Source: Streptomyces sp. CB02959 (lineage in GTDB: Bacteria > Actinomycetota > Actinomycetes > Streptomycetales > Streptomycetaceae). From it: a DNA stretch of 58,725 nt. The position numbers and the translations under genes were made by a program. The DNA lies in the NCBI RefSeq assembly GCF_002803155.1, contig NZ_NNBP01000045.1, forward strand, positions 1 to 58,725, given 5' to 3'. Of the stretch, positions 42,871 through 51,807 are shown piece after piece (positions within the stretch are counted from its first letter, which is position 1; every line of letters starts with the position of its first letter). Under the pieces are notes generated by a model. It was not told the origin of the DNA, did no database searches, and was given only the letters and a program-made list of their open reading frames with translations.

Positions 42871-43850
42871 CCCTTCTGGTGGTTCGGGCCGGCTCCGAGG
42901 GCGGGCAGACGAGTTGCGGCCCCGGTGAGCAGTCGCCGTAGCGGGCTGGTGCGCCCGCTACGGGTGGTGCCGCGTCCGTAACGGCGCTCCAGCCAGGACT
43001 GCGGGAAGCTCAGCAGAGTGACGAGGATCAGATACCAGATGCTGGCCACCACGAGCAGGGGAATGACCTGGTAGTTCTGTGCGTACACGTCCTGGATGTT
43101 GGACATCAGGTCGTGCGCGGAGATCACCGACACCAAGGCGGTCATCTTCAGCATGTTGATCGATTCGTTGCCCATGGGCGGGATGATGACCCGCATCGCC
43201 TGCGGCAGCACGATGCGCCGCATGGTCAGCGCCGGCCGCATGCCGAGCGAGTACGCGGCCTCCGTCTGCCCTTCGTCGACGGACTGGATGCCGGCGCGGA
43301 TGATCTCGCTGGCGTATGCGGCCTCATTGAGCCCCAGGGCCAGCAGCGCGGCCACCGCCGGCGTCAGCAGGCTGTTTGTGTCCGCCTGGAGGAAGGTGAT
43401 GTGCGTGAACGGGACACCGATCATCACGTGCTTGTACAGGGCCCCGGCATAACCCCAGAAGATGATCTGGACAAGCAGCGGGGTACCACGGAAGACCCAC
43501 ACGAACGCGGTGGCCAGGCTGTACAGGACGGGATTGGTCGAGCGCCGCATCACGGCGACGAGTGTGCCGAGCGCCAGGGCGAGGACCATGGCCGCAGCGG
43601 TCAGCCACAGTGTCGTGACGAGGCCGTCGAAGACCAGGCCGGCGAAGAGGTAGCGGCCGACGATGTCCCAGTGCAGATTGGCGTTGTTGGCCAGCGACCC
43701 GACGAGTCCCGTGAGCGCGGTCACCGCCGCCACGGCGGCGATCCACCGGCCCCAGTGCCGCACGGGCACGGCCAGGAGGTCCTGCGGCGGCGCCTCGTCG
43801 GACCGGACGGGATCGGTGCTGGCGGGTACGGGTGCGGTAGCGGGTGCCAT
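42867..43850 (-). CDS. Amino-acid-type ABC transporter, permease
   Basis: The 327-residue protein has a His/Gln/Arg/Opine-type permease domain: VFDGLVTTLWLTAAAMVLAL, FRGTPLLVQIIFWG, LGLNEAAYASEIIRAGIQSV and the EAA loop GQTEAAYSLGMRPALTMRRI followed by VLPQAMRVIIPPMGNESINM. The only permease in the operon, so it probably works as a homodimer. There are extra N-terminal (about 60) and C-terminal (about 35) residues. Confidence 0.95.
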   Translation of the reverse strand: MAPATAPVPASTDPVRSDEAPPQDLLAVPVRHWGRWIAAVAAVTALTGLVGSLANNANLHWDIVGRYLFAGLVFDGLVTTLWLTAAAMVLALALGTLVAVMRRSTNPVLYSLATAFVWVFRGTPLLVQIIFWGYAGALYKHVMIGVPFTHITFLQADTNSLLTPAVAALLALGLNEAAYASEIIRAGIQSVDEGQTEAAYSLGMRPALTMRRIVLPQAMRVIIPPMGNESINMLKMTALVSVISAHDLMSNIQDVYAQNYQVIPLLVVASIWYLILVTLLSFPQSWLERRYGRGTTRSGRTSPLRRLLTGAATRLPALGAGPNHQKG

Positions 43851-43851
43851 G

Positions 43852-44802
43852 TCAGGACACCGCCCCGTTCTTGGTGGCCTGTTTCACTGCGATCGACGCC
43901 GCGCCGTACTTGTCACAGATCCTGGTGAGCGTGCCCTCGTCGATCAGTTGCTGAAGTGCCTTGCGGATGGCTTCGGTGAGCTGTGGAAGTTTCTTGCTGA
44001 CGCCGATGCCGTTGGGCGTGGCTCCGTAGCCGGCGCTCGCCGAGGGGTCGTCGACCACCTCGAACGCGCCGCCGCCGTCGGCGGTCTTGGCCGTCCAGCC
44101 GGCGGCGGGCTTGGTCAGCACATCGGCCACGACCTTGCCCGAGCGCAGCGCGAGCTGCGCGTCGGAGTCCTTGGGGAACGTCTGGATGCCGATCTGCGGT
44201 CTGCCCGCGGCTGTGCACGCGGCCTGGTGGGTCTGGAGCAGCTGAAGCTGGTGAGTGGCGGCCTCGACACCCACGTGGCGGCCGCACAGGTCGTCCAGTT
44301 TCGTGATCCGGGCCGGATTGCCCTTGGCGACCAACACCCCCGAGCCGGAAACCGAGTAGTCCACGAAGTCCAGGACCTGCCTGCGCTCCTTGGTGTCGGT
44401 CAGCGCCGACATGGCGACGTCGAACTTCCCCGCCTGGACTGCCGGCACGATGCCGTCGAACTTCTGCGGCGTGAAGGCGAACCGCACGCCGAGCTTGGCG
44501 CCCAGCGCCTGCCCCAGGTCGTAGTCCAGACCGGTCAGGTCCGGCTTGCCCTCGGTGACGAACATCGCGAACGGCGCGTAGGGCACATCGGTCGCCACCC
44601 GCACCGTGCCGGTGTCTTTGATGCCGGCCGGCAGCGCGTCGTGGAGCGCCGCATCCCGGGTGATCTGCGCCCCCGCGACGGCGACACGGGCGGGCGGCGC
44701 CGTACTGGCGGCTTGACCGCCGCACGCCGTGAGTGTTGCCACGACCACGGCCGACAGAACGGCTGCGGCGGTCACGTGACGGGTCAGGCAGGTGTGCACC
44801 AC
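43852..44802 (-). CDS. Amino-acid-type ABC transporter, substrate-binding lipoprotein
   Basis: The 316-residue protein has a signal with lipobox (VVVATLTAC, Cys near 27), then the SBP_bac_3 fold: TGTVRVATDVPYAPFAMFVT, DYDLGQALGAKLGVRFAFTP, FDVAMSALTDTKERRQVLDF and VDYSVSGSGVLVAKGN. The Arg expected after A-M-S-A-L-T-D-T is present in KERRQ. It is the first gene of a leftward operon with permease, ATPase, M20 peptidase and RpiR regulator. The ligand is likely an amino acid or a derivative such as an N-acyl amino acid. Confidence 0.93.
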   Translation of the reverse strand: MVHTCLTRHVTAAAVLSAVVVATLTACGGQAASTAPPARVAVAGAQITRDAALHDALPAGIKDTGTVRVATDVPYAPFAMFVTEGKPDLTGLDYDLGQALGAKLGVRFAFTPQKFDGIVPAVQAGKFDVAMSALTDTKERRQVLDFVDYSVSGSGVLVAKGNPARITKLDDLCGRHVGVEAATHQLQLLQTHQAACTAAGRPQIGIQTFPKDSDAQLALRSGKVVADVLTKPAAGWTAKTADGGGAFEVVDDPSASAGYGATPNGIGVSKKLPQLTEAIRKALQQLIDEGTLTRICDKYGAASIAVKQATKNGAVS

Positions 44803-44875
44803 GGTCGAATCCTTCCTCTGACGTACTGCCGGCGGGAGACGCCGACGACGAGCACGAAGAGGAAATTACATGGAG

Positions 44876-44888
44876 CCAATGAGATTGG
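44876..44888. promoter_or_regulatory. Palindrome upstream of the importer operon
   Basis: CCAAT-GAG-ATTGG, perfect 5-base arms, 74 bases upstream of the binding-protein start, in an AT-richer stretch likely to be the promoter. A plausible RpiR site, but short enough to occur by chance. Confidence 0.35.
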
Positions 44889-45157
44889 ATAGATGTTATG
44901 CACATTACGGCCTCGTGATGCATTGCGCCGACCGGCCATCCATCCGCAATGTGGCGATTGCGGCCCTTCTTGGGGGAGCGCGAAGGCAGCCCCCCCCAAG
45001 GGTGACGTTACGCAGCCACGCTGCTGAGTAGTGTCTGTAATACCTGTTTCCGCACGACCTTCCCAGCCCGACGCACCCGCGACACCCCGTCCGGTGCAGT
45101 GGTCATGCTGTGCCGGTGCACTGACGAGAACGACCGCACCGCCACCGTGAACCCCGT
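44889..45157. other. No confident gene
   Basis: A minus-strand reading with VRRAGKVVRKQVLQTLLSSV near 45010-45080 looks like a protein end but has no recognisable family or start. The rest is unremarkable. Confidence 0.3.
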
Positions 45158-45385
45158 GTGCTCCCGAGCCATACCGGTGCCCTGAAAGGTCTGCACCTGA
45201 CCCCAGGGACCATGTGCGCACTCACCCGGCAATGCCTCGACCGCCGCATCGACGACCTCAACACACTCAACACCGAACTCACGGCCTGGCAGAACGCCAC
45301 CAACACCGACCAACGCCAGGTGAATTGGCAGTTCACCACCCACGATGCACGCATCAAACTGCGCCACCTCTACCCCAAGCATTAG
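45158..45385 (+). pseudogene. IS630-type transposase, C-terminal fragment
   Basis: The reading ends CLDRRIDDLNTLNTELTAWQ, then TDQRQVNWQFTTHDARIKLR and HLYPKH before TAG 45385. This is the characteristic tail of Streptomyces IS630-type transposases, in which A-R-x-K-L-x-x-L-Y-P is near the end. All catalytic residues lie upstream and are missing. Confidence 0.8.
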
Positions 45386-45404
45386 CCGCGACGATCTACT
45401 AGGA

Positions 45405-46322
45405 CTACGAGGCCAGTGTGCGGCGTGCGAGGTGTGCGGGCCCCTCCGCTGCGATGTACCAGAGCAGGGCTGCGCACACGAAGGCCGCGGCTGCGTCGAC
45501 CAATGAGCCCACGAGGGTGTCGCTCCGTGCGCCGGCGGCGAGCGCGACGGCCGCGGACAGTGCCAGGGCGACGGGCGGGAGCGCGCGGGGGCTGCGGGTG
45601 ATGTCCGGTGCGGCGGCGGTGGGCAGCAGCCAGGTCACGAGGCTGTAGCAGGCGCAGGCCAGCAGTGTGGACCCCAGCACGTCACTGGGCCGGTGGTGAC
45701 CGAGGGCTTGGACGGCGGCGGCGATGCAGGCGTGCCACAGCACGCCGACCGTGGTGACGTAGGGGCGGATGCGGGGGGAGGCGACGAGGATGACGCCGAG
45801 GGTCAGCGCGGCGGGGATGATCGCGTGCCCGCTGGGGAAGCTCGACTCGATGAGCATTTCTCTTGCGTTTATCAGGTCCGGGCGGGGCAGGACCGCCCTG
45901 AGCACCTCCTTGCCCCCGATCGTGGCCACAACGACCCCGACCGCCGCACACCCCTGCCACCAGCACCTGCGCACCAGGGTCACGACCGCGATGACGCCCA
46001 AGCCCACGATCAGGGTGCCGGTGTGGCTCATTTCCAGCGGTGGCAGGGGCGTCGAGCCGTAAGCCGCTCCCGACCAGGGATAGATCCATGCAGTCCTCAT
46101 GTCGTGTAGTACACCGAGGTCGAGCACGGCGTTCTCCGCCCGTTGCCCGAACGGGGTGCAGACAGCGATCAGGTAGACCGCCAGGAACCCCAGGAAATAC
46201 AGCAGAGCTGGGGTCCACGGCCGTGTCGTCCGCGAGGGGCTGGGGCCGGCCGGGGCTTCTGAGGCCTGGCCGGGGCCGTCCGGACGGTGCGTGGACAGGG
46301 TCGAGTGATCTTGCTGAGTCAT
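45405..46322 (-). CDS. PAP2-superfamily membrane phosphatase
   Basis: The 305-residue protein has a disordered N terminus, six or so hydrophobic segments and the PAP2 motifs: KEVLRAVLPRP (KX6RP), FPSGHA (PSGH) and LGHHRPSDVLGS (H-x3-D). The Arg that usually precedes the last motif (S-R-x5-H-x3-D) is replaced by Gln-Ala, so activity may be reduced. A further hydrophobic part of about 80 residues follows the catalytic core. ATG 46322 is chosen because the upstream sequence is out of family. It lies downstream of the PadR/membrane protein pair in the same direction. Confidence 0.85.
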   Translation of the reverse strand: MTQQDHSTLSTHRPDGPGQASEAPAGPSPSRTTRPWTPALLYFLGFLAVYLIAVCTPFGQRAENAVLDLGVLHDMRTAWIYPWSGAAYGSTPLPPLEMSHTGTLIVGLGVIAVVTLVRRCWWQGCAAVGVVVATIGGKEVLRAVLPRPDLINAREMLIESSFPSGHAIIPAALTLGVILVASPRIRPYVTTVGVLWHACIAAAVQALGHHRPSDVLGSTLLACACYSLVTWLLPTAAAPDITRSPRALPPVALALSAAVALAAGARSDTLVGSLVDAAAAFVCAALLWYIAAEGPAHLARRTLAS

Positions 46323-46419
46323 CGTCCTTCTCTGCCTTCGTGGGCGAGCAGTGCGGTCACGCGCCGCTTTGGGCGCGAGGTGGGCCGGCAGGTCCGGTCG
46401 GCCCATCGGGGATTCGCTC

Positions 46420-47379
46420 CTATTCGGGGAGCGCCCGGCTCTGCCGGCGCTGGGCGGCGATCGCCAGGGCAGGGAGGGGGGCGATGAGGAGCACGAGGAC
46501 GACCAGGTGCGGCAGGGACTGCATGAACCCGTTCGGCTGGATGACGGTCGCCTGTGTGCGGATGAACGCAAACGCCGCGACGGGGATCAGCCACCGGTAG
46601 TCGCCGGTGGCGGCCGTCGCCGCCCACGCGGCGATCAACGCAGCGACTTCGAGGGTGAACAGGCCGCGTTGGAAGGCCGGACTGATGGAGGTGAGGTGCA
46701 GGTCCCCGGCCACGAACATGGCGAGCACGACGGGGACCAGCCAGCGGTACGAGTGGCGCCGCAGCCGGGCAGGACGGCAGGCCGCCAGCACGGCACACGC
46801 GGTGCACAGTGCCCCGGACAGCACCAGGTCATGGGCCGTTATCGGGGCTCCCAACCCGTAGTAGCCCAGGCCCGCCTTGCCCTCGTCGCCGAAGAACGTA
46901 GTGCTGTTGAACGTGGCACCGGCGTAGATCATCGCTGCTGCGGCCGGCAGGGCGATCCACGGCTTGCCGCGCAGCAGGGCGATCAGGCAGACCAGCGGAA
47001 GCAGCCCGTAAGGCAGGAGCCGTGTCCGCGTGCCGGGACCTTGCGACCAGGGGTACCACCCGGAGAAGTGGAAGGCGATGGCATTCCGGCCGGGATCGAC
47101 GTGCAGTGCCCAGTGCCACACATCCTGCAGGTACGGCACCAGCGCCAGCGCGGCGAGGACGAGAGCGGACAGATGGATGCCGTCCAGCCACCACGGCCGG
47201 GCCGTGTCGTCGACGACGGCACGGGCTCGGGCCTGCGCCCCGGCACGCGCCAAGGCGACGACCTCCCGCGGCGGGGGCCAGGAACGGCCGGGATACGCCT
47301 CGGACAGGCAGGTCAGCAACTCCTCTCCCTGCCGGGAACGGTAGGACTCGGGATAGGCCGCAAGCAGCAGACGGTTCAT
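46420..47379 (-). CDS. Membrane protein linked to a PadR regulator
   Basis: The 319-residue protein begins MNRLLLAAYPESYRSRQGEE, a motif seen at the N terminus of many PadR-associated membrane proteins, followed by a cytoplasmic helix pair. Some seven or eight hydrophobic segments follow, such as LSALVLAALALVPYLQDVWH and LLPYGLLPLVCLIALLRG. The start overlaps the stop of the PadR gene. Such pairs are common in actinomycetes, and the membrane protein's job is unknown; it may be an exporter or sensor. Confidence 0.8.
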   Translation of the reverse strand: MNRLLLAAYPESYRSRQGEELLTCLSEAYPGRSWPPPREVVALARAGAQARARAVVDDTARPWWLDGIHLSALVLAALALVPYLQDVWHWALHVDPGRNAIAFHFSGWYPWSQGPGTRTRLLPYGLLPLVCLIALLRGKPWIALPAAAAMIYAGATFNSTTFFGDEGKAGLGYYGLGAPITAHDLVLSGALCTACAVLAACRPARLRRHSYRWLVPVVLAMFVAGDLHLTSISPAFQRGLFTLEVAALIAAWAATAATGDYRWLIPVAAFAFIRTQATVIQPNGFMQSLPHLVVLVLLIAPLPALAIAAQRRQSRALPE

Positions 47380-47717
47380 GCCGGGGCCGCTCCGATATCC
47401 CGCGAGCGCCCGATGACGACAGCCGCCGCCTGCTGCATCCGCAGTGCCTCCCGGCTGAGCATCGCGGCGCCGTCCTCCGTGAGCCGGTAGTAGCGCCGCG
47501 CCCGCCCGTCCACGATCTCCTCATGACCGGCGGCCACCAGCCCGGCCCGCTCCAACCGCTCCAGCGCGCCGTAGAGAGTGCCGACAGCGATCCGGAGCCG
47601 CCCGTCGGTGGCCCGCTCGGCGGCCTTGATGATGCCGTAACCGTGTAACGGTCCGTCCATGAGCGAAGCAAGGATGAAGTACTGCGGTTCCGTCAAGGAC
47701 TGGGACTGCCGTGTCAT
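47376..47717 (-). CDS. PadR-family regulator
   Basis: The 113-residue protein has the PadR winged helix: LTEPQYFILASLMDGPLHGY, GIIKAAERATDGRLRIAVGT, LYGALERLERAGLV, and RRYYRLTEDGAAML. The conserved G-T-L-Y and Y-R-L-T segments are intact. A short C-terminal helix for dimerisation follows. An AT-rich near-palindrome lies 10 bases upstream of ATG 47717. It is the first gene of a leftward operon with a membrane protein and perhaps the PAP2 gene. Confidence 0.93.
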   Translation of the reverse strand: MTRQSQSLTEPQYFILASLMDGPLHGYGIIKAAERATDGRLRIAVGTLYGALERLERAGLVAAGHEEIVDGRARRYYRLTEDGAAMLSREALRMQQAAAVVIGRSRDIGAAPA

Positions 47718-47726
47718 GCATCAAGC

Positions 47727-47749
47727 ATATATCGAGCAACGAAATATAT
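47727..47749. promoter_or_regulatory. AT-rich near-palindrome upstream of padR-like gene
   Basis: ATATATCG and CGAAATATAT flank AGCAA, an imperfect inverted repeat in the promoter region of the PadR gene; PadR proteins often bind AT-rich palindromes at their own promoter. Candidate operator or -10 region. Confidence 0.5.
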
Positions 47750-47833
47750 CTGCCGGCCCTGGGTGGTCATCGGCAGCGTCTCCACGCACGCGGCGAGCGT
47801 CGCCCTCTCGCGACCTGCGGGCGCGACGGCGGG

Positions 47834-47876
47834 CTCCTCGACGCATCCGCGCGGCGTTGGCGGATGCGTCGAGGAG
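47834..47876. terminator. Perfect 17-bp hairpin
   Basis: CTCCTCGACGCATCCGC and its exact complement surround a 9-base loop. It is just downstream of the nucleotidyltransferase remnant on the minus strand and probably terminated the original gene. Confidence 0.7.
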
Positions 47877-47900
47877 ACCTGGTCCGGGCCGAGCGGAACG

Positions 47901-48200
47901 TCAGTCCCGCTCGATCAGCCACTGGATCGCATCGGTGATCTCCAGCTCGCCCCGCCGCGACGGCGTGACAGCGGCCGCGGCCTCGTGGATCGCGGGCGTG
48001 AACACAGAGATGCCGACCAGCGTCAGGTCACTCTTCGGCTCCTGAGGCTTCTCCTCCAACCGCACGACTTTCCCGCCGCTGTCGATGTCCGCCACCCCGA
48101 ACGCCGACGGGTCGGCGACCTTGGTCAGCAGGATCCGCGCGTCGGGCCGCGAGCGCTCGAACTCCGCAACGATCGGCGTGCCCGCCTCCAGCGAGCGGAA
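47901..48200 (-). pseudogene. Nucleotidyltransferase (glucose-1-phosphate thymidylyltransferase type) C-terminal fragment
   Basis: The minus-strand frame reads RPDARILLTKVADPSAFGVA, VVRLEEKPQEPKSDLTLVGI and GELEITDAIQWLIERD. The E-E-K-P and E-I-T-D-A-I segments are highly conserved in RmlA-like enzymes, where they bind the sugar and metal. The N-terminal P-loop-like GxGTR region is missing, and the C terminus stops early at 47901. It is an inactive internal piece. Confidence 0.8.
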
Positions 48201-48244
48201 CACCACGCCGCGTCGGCCGTGCCGGTCCATCCCCGCCGGGCACC

Positions 48245-48285
48245 CCTCAGGGCCGTCCCGCCTGGCGAGCGGGACGGCCCTGAGG
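48245..48285. terminator. Perfect 17-bp hairpin
   Basis: CCTCAGGGCCGTCCCGC and its complement flank a 7-base loop, 27 bases beyond the stop of the secreted repeat protein gene (minus strand). Good rho-independent-style terminator without a T tract, as is usual in Streptomyces. Confidence 0.8.
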
Positions 48286-48311
48286 TTCAGTTAGCGCTGA
48301 TGCGAACCGGC

Positions 48312-48704
48312 CTACTTCTTGAGGGCAGGCTTGGCGGGCTCGACGGGCTCGGCGCAGAACTTCGCACCCTTGCCGTTCTTGTACTTGCCGATCATCTTGG
48401 TGGAAACCTTCAGGCCCGGCTTGTCGGCACTGTCGGACACGAAGGTCGCTCCGGCCGGCACATCGACCGGCTCGGCGCAGAACTTCGCCCCCTTGCCGCT
48501 CTTGTGCTTGCCGGTCACCTTGGTGGAGAAGGACGCGGTCCTGTCCGTGAACTTGGCGGTGGCCGCGGGCTTGGTGGCCGCGGGCTTGGTGGCGTCGGAG
48601 GTGTTGGCGCCATCCGCATGGGCGGTGCCGATGGCGGCGCTGACGCCGAGAAGAGCGGTGGCGCCGATCATGACAGCGCGCTTGAGGGTCTGGGGCTTGC
48701 GCAT
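48312..48704 (-). CDS. Small secreted protein with two internal repeats
   Basis: The 130-residue protein has a clear signal peptide (KRAVMIGATALLGVSAAIG, cleavage probably after TAHA near 29), a Thr/Lys/Pro/Ala linker, and two near-copies of a segment: VTGKHKSGKGAKFCAEPVDV and MIGKYKNGKGAKFCAEPVEP. Each repeat has a single Cys in K-F-C-A-E-P-V. They may pair with each other or across subunits. ATG 48704 follows GGAAGGA. It lies divergent from a two-component system, 147 bases away, which may regulate it. The function is unknown to me. Confidence 0.82.
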   Translation of the reverse strand: MRKPQTLKRAVMIGATALLGVSAAIGTAHADGANTSDATKPAATKPAATAKFTDRTASFSTKVTGKHKSGKGAKFCAEPVDVPAGATFVSDSADKPGLKVSTKMIGKYKNGKGAKFCAEPVEPAKPALKK

Positions 48705-48851
48705 AGCAAGTCCTTCCGGTCCGGTCACCGCTCGATCCGCGGTGGCGACTGGGCATCACCGTGCCGGCGTGCCGCTGAAGCCACACTGAAACCCTGAAGC
48801 AGACTTCAGCGTTGGCGCCGTTCAAGCCGCCGGTGAGGCAGGCTGCACCTC

Positions 48852-49526
48852 ATGCGCATGCTGATGGTGGAGGACGATGCACGTCTGGCGGCTCTGCTGC
48901 GCCAGGGGCTGGCCGACGAGGGCTTCGAGGTGGACTGGGTCGCCGATGGGCGCAAGGGACTGCGGCGTGCGCTGTCGGGAACGTACGACGTGATCGTGCT
49001 GGATGTGATGCTGCCGGGTCTGAACGGCTATGCCGTCTGCGCCAGGCTGCGCGCAGCGGGCAGCAGCACGCCGGTGCTGATGCTCACCGCCAAGGACGGG
49101 GAGTACGACGTGGCCGAAGGTCTGGAGACGGGGGCGGACGACTATCTGTCCAAGCCGTTCTCCTTCGTCGTGCTCACCGCCCGCCTCAAGGCCCTCATCC
49201 GCCGTTCCGGACGCCGTGCGACGGCGGTGCTACAGGTGGGAGATCTGCGCATCGAGCCGCTGTCACTGCGCTGCTGGCGCGGCCCGGACGAAGTGGCGCT
49301 GACCGCGAAGGAGTTCGCGGTGCTGGCCTGTCTGGCCGAGCGGGCCGACGAGGTAGTCACCAAGACCGACATCGCCGGGCGGGTGTGGGACGAGTACTAC
49401 GAGGGCGACTTGAACATCGTGGAGGTGTACGTCAGTGCGCTGCGCCGGAAGATCGACGCGCCGTTCGGGCGCCGGAGCATCCGCACCATCCGGGGCGCCG
49501 GCTACCGGCTGTCCCCCGAAAGCTGA
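48852..49526 (+). CDS. OmpR/PhoB-type response regulator
   Basis: The 224-residue protein has a receiver with acidic pair ED (7-8), phospho-acceptor Asp51 in VIVLDVMLPG and Lys101 in YLSKPF. A winged-helix output domain follows: VALTAKEFAVLACLAERADE, NIVEVYVSALRRKIDAPFGR and IRTIRGAGYRLSPES. ATG 48852 follows GAGGCAGG. It is 7 bases upstream of its sensor kinase gene and divergent from the secreted repeat protein gene. Confidence 0.95.
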   Translation: MRMLMVEDDARLAALLRQGLADEGFEVDWVADGRKGLRRALSGTYDVIVLDVMLPGLNGYAVCARLRAAGSSTPVLMLTAKDGEYDVAEGLETGADDYLSKPFSFVVLTARLKALIRRSGRRATAVLQVGDLRIEPLSLRCWRGPDEVALTAKEFAVLACLAERADEVVTKTDIAGRVWDEYYEGDLNIVEVYVSALRRKIDAPFGRRSIRTIRGAGYRLSPES

Positions 49527-49533
49527 GGGCCTG

Positions 49534-50925
49534 ATGCCCGGATCATCCGTACGCCGCTGGTCCCCGCGCCGCATATGGCCCTCCACAGTGCGGGGCCGGA
49601 TGACCCTCGCCGTGGCCGCGGTGCTGACCCTCGCGCTGACCGCGGGGGCAGACATCCTGCTCACCACCGTACGCGGCGACCTGTGGCAGTCGGCCCGCAA
49701 CTCCTCGCAGCGGCAAGTCGATTTGGCAGTGGAGCTACTGCACCACGCAGGGAAGAGTGGCAGCGGCGCGTACACCGTCGACGGCCTCAAGGTACGCGAA
49801 GCCCAATTCAAGCTGGTCCCCGTGCCGGGCATCACCCCTGGAGCGTCCCCCGGACCGTCCCGGGAGCCGAAGTCCCCGGCACCGCAGGCCCCGGAAGGCA
49901 CCAAGGTGTACTCCTTCTCGGCCGACGGCCGCTACAGCGTCCAGGGCACGGTCGACTTCACCGCCGCCGAGGACACCCTGCGCAGCGTGCTCGTCCTTGT
50001 GGCGACCGGTGTGCTGCTGATCGTGCTGCTCGGAGCGCTGCTGACATGGGTGACGGTTGGCCGGGCCCTGGCCCCGGTCGAAGCGGTGCGCCGCGAGGCC
50101 GCCGAGATCACCGCCAACGACCTGCACCGCCGCCTCCCGGTCCCACCCGCACGGGACGAAATCTCCCGCCTGGCCACCACCCTCAACGCCACCCTGGACC
50201 GCCTGGACCGCGCCGTCACACGACTGCGCACCTTCACCGGTGACGTCTCCCACGAGCTGTGCAGCCCGCTCACCACCCTGCGCACCCGCCTCGAACTCGC
50301 CCTCGCCCGCCCCGACAGCGCGCACTGGCCCCAGGTCGCCGCCGAAGCCCTCGAAGACGCCGACCACCTCCAGGACCTCGTCAGCGACCTCCTGCTACTG
50401 GCCCGCCTGGACGCCCACCACGAACCACACCACCGCCAGGTCGACCTCACCCCCCTCACCCACGATCTGGCCCGCCAACCAGGCGCCACCCTGCCCGTGG
50501 AGATCGACGCCCCCAGCCCCGCGCCCGTACTCGGCAACGCCGCCCATCTGACCCGACTGCTGACCAACCTCATGGAGAACGCCCGCCGCCACGCGGCCAC
50601 CACCATCCAGGTCCGCGTGGCCATCGACGGCCACGACGTCGTACTGGAAGTGACCGACGACGGCCCTGGAATCCCGGCCGACGACCGCGAGCGCGTCTTC
50701 GACCGCTTCACCCGCCTCGACGACGCCCGCACCCGCCAGGACGGCGGCACCGGACTCGGCCTGGCCATCGCCCGCTCCATCGCCACCACCCACGGCGGCA
50801 CCCTCACCGCCCAAGCCCCCACCGGCCCCCAGGGCGGCGCCCGCCTCGTCCTACGCCTGCCCAAAGCACCGTACGCTGCGCCTCGGGCTCCAGGGGAGAG
50901 CAGCCCCGCAGGCCGCAACTCTTAG
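49534..50925 (+). CDS. Sensor histidine kinase
   Basis: The 463-residue protein has a first membrane segment near 24-44 (TLAVAAVLTLALTAGADILL), an extracytoplasmic sensor of about 100 residues with a Pro-rich part, a second segment near 151-175, and a HAMP domain. Dimerisation follows with H240 in GDVSHELCSPLTTLR; the usual R-T-P is C-S-P here. The catalytic domain has N box NLMENARRHA, G1 EVTDDGPGIP, F box FDRFTR and G2 GGTGLGLAIA. It pairs with the response regulator just upstream. The signal is unknown; the neighbouring secreted protein may be part of the circuit. Confidence 0.94.
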   Translation: MPGSSVRRWSPRRIWPSTVRGRMTLAVAAVLTLALTAGADILLTTVRGDLWQSARNSSQRQVDLAVELLHHAGKSGSGAYTVDGLKVREAQFKLVPVPGITPGASPGPSREPKSPAPQAPEGTKVYSFSADGRYSVQGTVDFTAAEDTLRSVLVLVATGVLLIVLLGALLTWVTVGRALAPVEAVRREAAEITANDLHRRLPVPPARDEISRLATTLNATLDRLDRAVTRLRTFTGDVSHELCSPLTTLRTRLELALARPDSAHWPQVAAEALEDADHLQDLVSDLLLLARLDAHHEPHHRQVDLTPLTHDLARQPGATLPVEIDAPSPAPVLGNAAHLTRLLTNLMENARRHAATTIQVRVAIDGHDVVLEVTDDGPGIPADDRERVFDRFTRLDDARTRQDGGTGLGLAIARSIATTHGGTLTAQAPTGPQGGARLVLRLPKAPYAAPRAPGESSPAGRNS

Positions 50926-50931
50926 AAACCT

Positions 50932-51727
50932 CTTAGTACTCCAGCTGCAGTTCGCTATTGCCGCTGGTCAAAGGCTTGTTTTCGAGTGTAGCGAGCTGAC
51001 TGGCCGTCATGTTGCCGGAGTTCGTGACCGGCGGCATGCGATCACTGTTGTGCTGATCGTGCAAGATGATGTGCGGCCCGATGTCTGGGCTTCGGAGCTG
51101 GAGGAGGTGCTGCTGCGGATCGGTCACCGGTTCGGCCGGGTCGATCTGCGGCGGCGGATGCGGGACTACGTGCGCGGGCTGCTCGGTCCTGTCGGCAGGA
51201 AGAACGGCTGGCAGCTGGCCGAGTGCGTCGGCCATGACGTGCCGGCCGGTCTGCAGCACCTGCTTGACCGGGCCCGGTGGGATCCGGACGAAGTCCGTGA
51301 TGACCTGCAGGAATACGTGGCCGAACGGTTCGGCGAGCCCGACGGCGTCCTGATCATTGACGAGACAGGCTTCCTCAAGAAGGGCACCACTTCGGCGGGC
51401 GTGCAGCGGCAGTACTCGGGCACGGCGGGACCTACCGAGAACTGCCAGGTCGCCGTGTTCGCGGCCTATGCCTCGACGCGGGGCCGGACCCTGGTCGACC
51501 GGCAGCTGTACCTGCCGAAGTCCTGGACGTCGGACCGGGAACGGTGCCGGGCGGCAGGGGTGCCCGACGGCCGGGCGTTCGCCACCAAGACCGAGCTCGC
51601 CCGACACCTGGTCACCCGGGCACTGGCCTCACCGCTGCCCATCGCGTGGGTGACCGCGGATGCGCTCTACGGCCAGGACTGGCACAGCCTGCTCGCCTTG
51701 ATGACCGGTGCCGCCCCAAACGCGTGA
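50932..51727 (+). mobile_element. IS701-family element, 5' part
   Basis: The left end starts CTTAGTACTCCAGCTGCAGT at 50932, 7 bases after the kinase stop; a similar end (CTTAGTACTGCAATCACAGT) occurs at 57880. It contains the first two-thirds of a transposase and breaks off at 51727. There is no right end nearby. The insertion has removed or replaced whatever followed the kinase gene. Confidence 0.7.
51050..51727 (+). pseudogene. IS701-family transposase, 3'-truncated
   Basis: The 225-residue reading starts at GTG 51050 and has GHRFGRVDLRRRMRDYVRGL, LGPVGRKNGWQLAECVGHDV, LIIDETGFLKKGTTSAGVQR (first catalytic Asp), and TLVDRQLYLPKSWTSDRERC. After ADALYGQDWHSLLALM it ends abruptly. The rest of the catalytic core, with the Glu, is missing. 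The 22377-23324 remnant has the other half of a related but distinct element. Confidence 0.88.
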
Positions 51728-51807
51728 TCCGCAGCCACGCGTACAGGGGGTCCGGCCAAGATGCCTGCAAAAGCTACATTGAAATGATCTTGTAGACAGG
51801 TCCGCCG

